Source: an uncultured Bacilli bacterium
Lineage (GTDB): Bacteria > Bacillota_I > Bacilli_A > RF39 > UBA660
Assembly (NCBI GenBank): GCA_934168245.1
Contig: CAKPMY010000006.1
Coordinates: 1 to 64,000, forward strand
Length of the DNA: 64,000 bases
Reading direction: 5' to 3'
Of the stretch, positions 16,877 through 23,700 are shown piece by piece (the stretch's first letter is position 1; each line of letters opens with the position of its first letter). The notes beneath the pieces were generated by a model. That model had not been told where the DNA came from. It searched no databases and saw only the letters and a list, made by a program, of their open reading frames with translations. Position numbers and translations under genes: made by a program.

Positions 16877-16897
16877 CATGGCACTAATTTACGGCAC
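16877..16897 (+). repeat. Right arm-type repeats of the element
   Basis: An exact copy of ttacggcac at 16889-16897 and an imperfect one (tcatggcac, two changes) at 16877-16885. The 12-bp spacing matches that of the left-end pair at 12268 and 12280. Confidence 0.55.
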
Positions 16898-17006
16898 TTT
16901 GATGAAAAACGAGTTCAAAAAAAATTAAGTTAAATTAAAAGAAACCCTTTATTTATAAGGATTTCTTGAGATATAGTTCAGGTGTCCGAGGGATGAGGAA
17001 CAGACT

Positions 17007-17052
17007 CCTCCTAAGCGATAGGTCGTGTGTTCAAATCACATCGGGGACGCCA
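17007..17052 (+). pseudogene. 3' half of the split tRNA-Arg(CCU)
   Basis: It begins with the 9-base core cctcctaag and runs through the variable loop, T arm (GTTCAAATC) and acceptor strand CGGGGAC to an encoded GCCA end. It pairs perfectly with the 5' half at 11976-12015. The 25 bases before the core look only vaguely like a tRNA 5' end, so this is a right attachment junction, not a working tRNA. Confidence 0.85.
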
Positions 17053-17081
17053 TTTTTTATTTGGTGATTTTGTGACAGAGT

Positions 17082-17112
17082 AAAACTTCAACTATTTTGT
17101 TGAAGTTTTTTT
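17082..17112 (+). terminator. Terminator of the original tRNA-Arg gene
   Basis: A perfect 11-bp stem AAAACTTCAAC / GTTGAAGTTTT, 6-nt loop and long T run, 30 bases past the tRNA 3' half. Confidence 0.85.
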
Positions 17113-17153
17113 CGTTTTTTTTTAATTTTTTCTCGGAAACTTAGATTTTTTTG

Positions 17154-17201
17154 CTAATAATATAATAGGGAATACATTAATGGATTTAAGTGCTTACCTC
17201 T
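17154..17201 (+). repeat. Promoter-leader repeat, copy 1
   Basis: These 48 bp are identical to 17505-17552. They contain a TATAAT box (17161-17166), then gggaatac and ttaagtgcttacc. A related sequence occurs on the opposite strand at the far end of each module, which makes long imperfect inverted ends. Confidence 0.85.
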
Positions 17202-17221
17202 TTAGAGAGGAGGTGATGATA

Positions 17222-17296
17222 ATGAAGAAAGTAGATTTTTTAGTAATTGGATTATTTATTATCATTACACTTCTTATTATTCTACTTTATAAGTAA
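17222..17296 (+). CDS. 24-residue hydrophobic peptide, toxin-like
   Basis: The short gene encodes MKKVDFLVIGLFIIITLL followed by IILLYK, one membrane-spanning helix with basic ends. It has a very strong ribosome site (GAGGAGGTGATG). ACCTC in the leader (17196-17200) can pair with GAGGT of that site (17210-17214), hiding it. The downstream hairpin arm aagcactta can pair with taagtgctt of the leader. A minus-strand RNA appears to be made from the far end. Single-helix peptide, hidden ribosome site, end-to-end pairing and antisense RNA are the hallmarks of type I toxin-antitoxin loci. I infer such a locus without matching it to a named family. Confidence 0.6.
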   Translation: MKKVDFLVIGLFIIITLLIILLYK

Positions 17297-17300
17297 TGAT

Positions 17301-17388
17301 AAATAAAAAGCACTTAATCACTGTATGTGACTAAGTGCGACACACTATATAGGTGAGTACTTAATCCTTACAAACATTAAGTATTCCC
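17301..17388 (-). ncRNA. Putative antisense RNA of module 1
   Basis: On the minus strand a TATAAT-like box (TAAAAAT, about 17389-17395) precedes gggaatactta, mirroring the plus-strand promoter. The transcript would end at a hairpin of 12 positions per arm with one mismatch (17310-17338, loop TGTAT), followed on that strand by TTTTTATTT, a good intrinsic terminator. Size would be about 85-90 nt, overlapping the 3' end of the peptide mRNA. The -35 box is not convincing. Confidence 0.5.
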
Positions 17389-17504
17389 ATTTTTATTTTG
17401 TACAAGTTTCCTTGACATATTCATCGTATCATGGATGCTTTGTTTTTACAAGATAATTTTTTTCGTTTTTTTCAAAACTTTTCAAGGAATTTTGGATGTT
17501 TTGT

Positions 17505-17552
17505 CTAATAATATAATAGGGAATACATTAATGGATTTAAGTGCTTACCTCT
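17505..17552 (+). repeat. Promoter-leader repeat, copy 2
   Basis: A second 48-bp copy identical to 17154-17201, with TATAAT at 17512-17517. After it the leader differs: AAAGAGAG at 17553-17560 can pair with CTCTTTCT near 17592-17599. The repeat is followed about 160 bases later by the nuclease gene, which it probably transcribes. Confidence 0.8.
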
Positions 17553-17713
17553 AAAGAGAGCAAATCTCATACAAGTTACGAACTAAGTTCTCTTTCTAAA
17601 AATATTATGTCCATAATTTTCACAAATTTCAATGAAAATATATAATGTTTTCAAACTAAATAATATAATTTGTTTGAAATTGAAAATAACTTATTTTAAG
17701 GATGTGGTTATAT

Positions 17714-18712
17714 ATGTTAGATATAAATTTTAATCAAATCATTGAAATGATTGAAAAGCGAAAAAATAATGCTTACAGAAAAGTAAATGAAGAAATGATT
17801 TTATTGTATTTAGAAGTTGGTAAATTCCTATATGAACTAAAAGAAAATAGTAATTATGGTGATAAAATAACAACAAAAGCCTCAGATTTTATGAAAAATA
17901 GCTATCCTAACATAAAGGAATTTACTAAAAGAAATATAGAACGTATGATTCAATTTTATAGTACTTATAAAGATGATGAGATTGCGACACCACTGGTGAC
18001 GCAATTGTCTTGGACAAACAATTTACTTATATTAAGTGGAGCTAAAAACAAAGAAGAAAGACATTTTTATTTAAAATTGTCTATTAAAAATAATTATTCA
18101 AAAAGAGAATTAGATAGACAAATATCATCAGCATATTATGAAAGATATATGCTTTCAGATGGAAAACAATTACCAACAGTAAATAAAACTGTAGATGAGG
18201 ATGATTATCCAAATACTAGAATTTTAGATACTTATAGTTTAGAGTTCTTGGATTTACCAAATGAATTTTCTGAAAAGGATTTAAAAAATTCAATTATAAA
18301 GAACCTAAAAGATTTTATATTAGAAGTTGGTAAAGATTTTACTTTTATAGGAGATGAATACAGAGTTCAAGTTGGAAATCATGACTTCTTTATTGACTTA
18401 TTATTTTATAACAGAGAATTATCTTGTTTGGTAGCATTTGAATTAAAATTAGGAGAATTTAAAGCAGAATATTTAGGAAAAATGAATTTATATTTAGAAA
18501 CACTAGATAGAGATGTGAAAAAAGAACAAGAGAATCCAAGTGTTGGTGTTATACTTTGCAGCTCTAAAGATGAAGATGTTGTTGAATATTCAATTAGTAA
18601 AAATATGTCTCAAACAATGATTTCCGAATATAAGTTAAAATTAATTGATAAAAAATTATTGGAAACTAAACTTAAAGAAATGAAAAATTTGATAGATAAT
18701 AATGATAAATAG
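17714..18712 (+). CDS. DUF1016/YhcG-type PD-(D/E)XK nuclease
   Basis: A 332-aa protein (336 aa from 17702; the ATG at 17714 is preferred, with AAGGATG before it). The N-terminal DUF1016 domain (about residues 1-160) includes VGKFLYELKE and TPLVTQLSWTNNLLIL. The C-terminal PD-(D/E)XK fold has its acidic residues in NHDFFIDLLFYNREL and the E-x-K in AFELKLGEF. Proteins of this family (YhcG in E. coli) are DNA nucleases found near type I restriction systems and in defence islands; a restriction or recombination role is inferred. The gene lies between a duplicated promoter-leader and an antisense-RNA-like end, and next to the tRNA-Arg integration hotspot. Length and motifs look intact. Confidence 0.85.
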   Translation: MLDINFNQIIEMIEKRKNNAYRKVNEEMILLYLEVGKFLYELKENSNYGDKITTKASDFMKNSYPNIKEFTKRNIERMIQFYSTYKDDEIATPLVTQLSWTNNLLILSGAKNKEERHFYLKLSIKNNYSKRELDRQISSAYYERYMLSDGKQLPTVNKTVDEDDYPNTRILDTYSLEFLDLPNEFSEKDLKNSIIKNLKDFILEVGKDFTFIGDEYRVQVGNHDFFIDLLFYNRELSCLVAFELKLGEFKAEYLGKMNLYLETLDRDVKKEQENPSVGVILCSSKDEDVVEYSISKNMSQTMISEYKLKLIDKKLLETKLKEMKNLIDNNDK

Positions 18713-18742
18713 TAATTTATAGTTGAAATTGGAGGGTACACT

Positions 18743-18892
18743 ATGCACAATTTTTTAGGGTTAGGTATTGGAATAGGAAGATTTGTTTTAATTCTAGTAT
18801 GTTTTTATTTCATAGTAAAATTGGCTGTAAAAAAAGAATTGAAGAATACTATAAAGAAAACAAAAAAGCACTTAATCACTGTATGTGACTAG
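18743..18892 (+). CDS. 49-residue membrane peptide of module 2
   Basis: A short gene after a good ribosome site (GGAGGG). It begins MHNFLGLGIGIGRFVLILVC and continues as one membrane helix with a basic tail. The last codons (…KHLITVCD) are read through the same hairpin that terminates the minus-strand RNA. It occupies the position that the 24-residue peptide has in module 1, so it may be the corresponding toxin-like peptide. It may equally be a partner of the nuclease 30 bases upstream. Confidence 0.5.
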   Translation: MHNFLGLGIGIGRFVLILVCFYFIVKLAVKKELKNTIKKTKKHLITVCD

Positions 18893-18946
18893 GTGCAATA
18901 CACAAAATTGGTGAGTACTTAATCCTTACAAACATTAAGTATTCCC
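18859..18946 (-). ncRNA. Putative antisense RNA of module 2
   Basis: 37 bp (18910-18946) are identical to 17352-17388 of module 1. The hairpin (18868-18896) is also shared, with one base change (AGGTGC for AAGTGC). A T-rich stretch follows on the minus strand. The predicted RNA is about 88 nt and antisense to the 3' end of the 49-residue peptide gene. Confidence 0.5.
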
Positions 18947-19014
18947 TTTATTATTTTATTCAAGTTTCCTTGACATATTCATAATAACATTTATACGAGT
19001 TTTTTTCAATAGAT

Positions 19015-20328
19015 TTATGGTTCTAATCTATTAGGACCTCTAAATATAAACATGGTTTCTTTTAAAGAACCGGTTTCTAATAACAACATGGTTATTCTAT
19101 CTACTCCAATAGCAAAACCACCATGAGGAGGACAACCATATTTAAAGAATTCTAAGTAGAATTTTACGTCTTTGTCTAGCCCTTTTTCTTTTGCTTGTTT
19201 ACATAATGTTTCATAGTTGTTTTCTCTTATGGCTAGAGTAGTTGTTTCACAACCTTTCCAAATAAGATCGGCTCCTTGTGGAATACCATTTTTTCTTTGA
19301 TGATAGAAGGCTCTTTTTTTAGCACTGAAATCAGTAATAAAGACAAATTCATGTCCGTATTTTTCTTTTACATATTTTGAGGCTAGTTTTTCAGATTCAG
19401 CATTCATATCACCGACATCTTCATAGTTCATTTTATAGCCATATTCTTTTTCTAAGATTTTATATAGTTCTTCTAGTTTAATTCTTGGGAAAGGTTTAGT
19501 TGGAACTATGACTTCAACATTGAATAGTTCTTTTATTTCTTTTTCATACTTTTCTTTTACGGCTGTTAGACCGGCAATAAAGAGATTTTCTTCAAAATCC
19601 ATTAACTCTTCTAGATTATTAAGATAACTTATTTCAATATCGAATGAAGTAAAATCGGTAGTATGTCGATATGAGTTAGAATTTTCGGCTCTAAAAGCAG
19701 GGGCTATTTCAAAGACTTTTTCAAAGCCGGCACACATGGCCATTTGTTTATAAAATTGAGGACTTTGAGCAAGATAGGCTTTCCTTCCAAAATAGTTTAC
19801 TTCAAAAACTTCAGATCCAGATTCGCTTGCAGCACTAATAATTTTAGGTGTGTGGATTTCTGTAAAATTATTTTTGATAACAAACTCTCTCATAGCATTA
19901 ATCATACAAGTTTGAACTTTAAACATAAGAATGTTTTTTTCACTTCTTAAGTCTAAGAATCTGTAATTTAATCTAGTATCGATGGCTGCGGACTTGCTAT
20001 CTTTGTAGTTTAGAGGTAATTCTTCTAAACATTTACTAGTTACAGTTATGTTTGTTGGAATAAGTTCCATGTTATTTAGTTTTACTTTGTCATTTTTATG
20101 TAGAATTCCAGTTATTTTTACGGTACTTTCTGGAGTGATAGTAGAAACTATTTTAGTTAAAGATTCATTTGAAGTATTTTTTTCAATAGTTACTTGAACC
20201 TTACCAGTTGTATCTCTGATAATTAGAAAATCTACATATTGTAAGATACGAATATTATCAACAAAACCTTCGATAGTTATTTCTTGTTCTAAATATTCGT
20301 TTAGATTTTTAAAATATATCTTTTTCAT
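19015..20328 (-). CDS. aspS: Aspartyl-tRNA synthetase, short archaeal-type form
   Basis: A 437-aa class II synthetase that charges tRNA with aspartate. An N-terminal OB-fold anticodon-binding domain (about residues 1-105) is followed by the catalytic core. Motif 2 is FRAENSNSYRHTTDFTSFDI; motif 3 is GVDRITMLLLETGSLKET. It ends RGPNRLEP. The large GAD insertion of ordinary bacterial AspRS (about 590 aa) is absent, so this is the archaeal/eukaryotic-like type, which often also charges tRNA-Asn when an amidotransferase is present (family knowledge; not shown here). The ATG at 20328 is chosen for AAGGAGG ahead of it; a longer frame from 20376 runs into the leader. A T-box with a GAC specifier precedes it, which supports Asp over Asn. 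Confidence 0.88.
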   Translation of the reverse strand: MKKIYFKNLNEYLEQEITIEGFVDNIRILQYVDFLIIRDTTGKVQVTIEKNTSNESLTKIVSTITPESTVKITGILHKNDKVKLNNMELIPTNITVTSKCLEELPLNYKDSKSAAIDTRLNYRFLDLRSEKNILMFKVQTCMINAMREFVIKNNFTEIHTPKIISAASESGSEVFEVNYFGRKAYLAQSPQFYKQMAMCAGFEKVFEIAPAFRAENSNSYRHTTDFTSFDIEISYLNNLEELMDFEENLFIAGLTAVKEKYEKEIKELFNVEVIVPTKPFPRIKLEELYKILEKEYGYKMNYEDVGDMNAESEKLASKYVKEKYGHEFVFITDFSAKKRAFYHQRKNGIPQGADLIWKGCETTTLAIRENNYETLCKQAKEKGLDKDVKFYLEFFKYGCPPHGGFAIGVDRITMLLLETGSLKETMFIFRGPNRLEP

Positions 20329-20351
20329 AATTAACCTCCTTAAAATATATA

Positions 20352-20602
20352 ATAAAAAACAGTTTATTATCCACAAAGGGACGAATAACTGTTAATATCC
20401 GCGGTACCACCCAACTTATTATATAAAAATTTGGTTAATATATAATCACTTATTATAGATAACGGTTTAATCCGACTTATCCTACTATTAGTTCAGATAA
20501 GTGGCTCGTAGGTGTCTTTTCATTTTATATTTATATTATCTTTCACCCAATGATAACTCTCTGGAATAAATTATAAAATTACTTTTCCTAGTCATAGCCG
20601 AT
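20352..20602 (-). promoter_or_regulatory. T-box leader (Asp specifier)
   Basis: The minus strand carries the T-box core GGGTGGTACCGCGG (20399-20412). A terminator hairpin follows, AACAGTTATTCGTCC pairing with GGATAATAAACTGTT plus a T run (20352-20393). The stem I region has AGAGAG..GGGTGAAAG elements, and a likely specifier GAC followed by A at 20514-20516. Uncharged tRNA-Asp would stabilise the antiterminator and switch the synthetase on. The specifier call is by eye. Confidence 0.9.
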
Positions 20603-20608
20603 GTATAG

Positions 20609-20637
20609 ATTATAGCATTTCATATTTTAAATTACAA
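20609..20637 (-). promoter_or_regulatory. Promoter of the T-box/aspS transcript
   Basis: Reading the minus strand: TTGTAA (20637-20632), 17-base spacer, TATAAT (20614-20609). The T-box leader begins just downstream. Confidence 0.7.
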
Positions 20638-20696
20638 GTAACAAGTTTTATAAAGATAAGATAGTGCATATTATAGACTTTTTTTATTTATTTTTG

Positions 20697-20702
20697 TATA
20701 AT
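20697..20702 (+). promoter_or_regulatory. Promoter -10 box of helicase copy A
   Basis: TATAAT in a stretch (atttttgtataatttagatatg) that is repeated before copy B, where it lies at 50408-50413. ATAGAC 18 bases upstream is a weak -35. The leader to the ATG is about 30 bases with GGAG as ribosome site in both copies. Confidence 0.55.
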
Positions 20703-20736
20703 TTAGATATGATATGTAGATTACGGAGTTGTTAAT

Positions 20737-23700
20737 ATGCGAAAAGATGTTTTTGATTTAGAAAAATTAAATATATATGAAGATACAGATAATTACTATT
20801 TTTTTAGGGCTTTAGAGCCGGGTGACTTTACAGATATTGATAACAATGTTATTACAAATAGTAATGGTGATGTTATTAGGATTAGAACTGATAGAGAAAG
20901 ACATGGAGGAGATACTAAGTATAATAGTTCTTCAACTCCTTCCTTAGAAGAAGTTACTGATCATATTAAGATTCATTATTTACAGGAGACTAATTGTATT
21001 TCGCTAACTAGTAATGCCAATACGGTACTTACTTATGGTAGAGGATATGATAAGGAAAGATATGTAATTGTTAAAGTACCTAAAGGTGAATTGGGTAAGG
21101 AAGTATTTCAAGCAGGTCCTTATATGTTAGAAGAGATTGAAAAAGAAATTGATAAAAAACTTGAGACATATGATGATACTGTACGACAAGATTATGAAGA
21201 AATATTTAAAAGAATAGATGATATTGATACTCCACAGAAGTTAGAGGCTTTGAAAGAAATATTTGTAAAAAATGGTGTGATTAGTGCTGAAGAAAAACCA
21301 GTAGAAGATGAGGATGTATTTACGAATGGCTTAAAAGTTAATATTACTAATTCTATTAATTATAGTGCTTTAGATGATGAGGCTAATTTAGAAAAGAATA
21401 AAATTGTTTTAAAATTAGATTTAATAAAAGAACAGATCTTACCTAGAATTTCTAATAGACTTTTAATACAAACAGTAGGTGGGGCTTTTTCTTCGGCTGA
21501 ATTAATTCATTATGATGATATTTCAAGAGAAGAATTGATAGATGTTCCAAGTGAAGTAGTAGATGTTTTATCTTTACTTCAACAGGTTCCTAGTACTGTT
21601 TCTAATATTGATGAAGTTAAAGAAAAAGTACTTTATGCGATCAATAACTTTAATTTTGTAGGACATACAGAATACGGAGAATATGAACTTTCTAATAGTA
21701 AGTTATCTATAGATAATATGTATGAAGTATTTGGTAAGGGAAGAGTTAGTTACCATGAGGCCAAAGAGTTATACAGAAAGGCTTATTATTTAGCGAAGTC
21801 TAGGCTTAGGGCGATTAAAAGTGTTGAATTATTAGATACTATATTAGAAGGAGATTCTAAATATAGTCAGGTTTTAAATTATATTAAAATTAATGGGTAT
21901 GGAATTGAACCGGAGATAACTACGAGGGCTTCTAAAAATTTAGTTACAGTTTCAGAGTCAGTTAGTTTAGATATTGGTAGAGATGATATTAGACTAGTTA
22001 ATTATATTAATGGTTTAACAGAAGAAACTTTAAAGAGTATTTTAGATGATCCGGATATGGCTCTTAGAATTTTTGCAAATAATCATTTCTTAGATGACTT
22101 TACAAGACATGGGGTTAATAGAGATGAATATATTGCGGCTAGTTTAGTTGATGCCTTAGACTTAAGAAGTTATGGAGTTGGACTTAATTTAAGTAATGAA
22201 CAAAGAAGAGATATAAAAGATAAGTTAATGGAAATTAACTTAGAAGAACTATATGATTTCTATAAGAGTAATGGTGTCTTAGAAAAAGATATGGCTAGAA
22301 TAATATTTACTAATTTAATAAAGGGTACCAGAGATATTGATACTAAAGAGAAATTTACTTTAGAGGAATTAGAATGGTTTATTGGATATAATAAAGTTAA
22401 AGATACGGAGTTAAACTTACTTCCTTATCAACGACCTATAATAGGTAAAATTAAGGAGAAGTATGAAAATAAACAGTTTACGGCGGCAGTTATGCCAACA
22501 GGTACAGGTAAGACATATATTAGTTTAGCGATGATGAATGAGTTTGAAAAGTTAAAGAACAGTCTAGGACAGGACTCTCATGCCAAGATATTATATTTGG
22601 CTCCTAATAATGAAATACTTGATCAGTTAAAAGAGACTATTAAAAAAACTTATCATCCTGAAGAACATCTTGGAGAAGATATAGATACAATAATTAAAAG
22701 AGTCTTTCCTAATTTAGTAATGACAACATATCAAAATTTAAAGGATCGTAGTTCAATAGGTACTGGACCAGATGGCAAGAAAGAACTTAGGTTAAAAGAT
22801 GAGTTTAATCAACAATTTGATTTTATAGTTTTAGATGAATTACATAGAACTGGGGCCGATGAATGGTACAGTACAGTTGGATCTTTATTAGATAGTCAAG
22901 GAGAAGATACTAAGATACTTGGAATAAGTGCGACACCTGAGCGAGATGTTGATTTTAAAGATATGACTGATTTCTGGGCTAGAAGATATAACTATAGTGA
23001 AGATGAGTTATTACTTGGTGAACAAATGGTTTTTGAAATGGGCTTAGTTGAGGCCATAAAACTAGGCTATATTCTAGAACCTAGAATTATTAACTGTGAC
23101 TATTCTTTAATTAGTGATGGAACTTTAGATAATCTAGAACTAAGTATTGATGCATTACTAGATGAAAATGTTAAGAAACAGGAGTTAAAGAAATATGAAG
23201 AACTTAGAAGAAATGTTGAAAACTCTGATGGAATTGAAAAGATAATTGGAGAGAATATAAAAGAAGGTAATAAGTTTCTTGTATTCTTACCAGTTACTAA
23301 ACGTGAAGATGGTGCATATGTTGATGATGATGGAGAAGAGATTGAAGGAAGTAAAGCCGAACAAATCATAAAAGATTATCAGACTTTATTTATGCAGTAT
23401 TTATATGCGGATGAATACTTTAAAGAAAATAAAGATGTTTATAATCTTTATTTGAAAATTGCCTCTGGTGTTGAATTAGATGATAAGGACAGAGAATACC
23501 TAGAGAGTGAAAAAAATAATTTATTATTACTATCTAAAATAAAGATTTCATATAAACCTAGTGCTTTAAATACAAAATTAGAAGAAATGGCTTCAGTACT
23601 TATTAATGAAATGGGCTGGGAGCCATTAGGAAAAGAAGACTTGGCTCAAAGACTTAATAAAGTAATGGAAGATGAAGTTGAAAATTATTCTATGTTAGGC

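Larger units (their letters stand above)
12007..17015 (+). mobile_element. Decayed integrative element inserted in tRNA-Arg(CCU)
   Basis: The roughly 5-kb segment is bounded by a 9-bp direct repeat, cctcctaag, at 12007-12015 and 17007-17015. This repeat is the anticodon-loop region of the split tRNA gene. Contents in order: an intact tRNA-Arg(CCU), arm-type repeats, three small orphan genes, an hsdR remnant, two zinc-ribbon membrane proteins, an hsdS remnant, an excisionase-like gene and a frameshifted tyrosine integrase next to the right end. No replication, conjugation or capsid genes remain. It looks like a stranded genomic island whose cargo was once a type I restriction system. The broken integrase suggests that it is now fixed. 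Confidence 0.85.

Noticed and set aside
16981..17052. A complete tRNA at the right end of the element
   Set aside because: The bases before the core do not give a proper D arm and the acceptor has a G-G mismatch. Only the 3' half fits, and it matches the 5' half at 11976.
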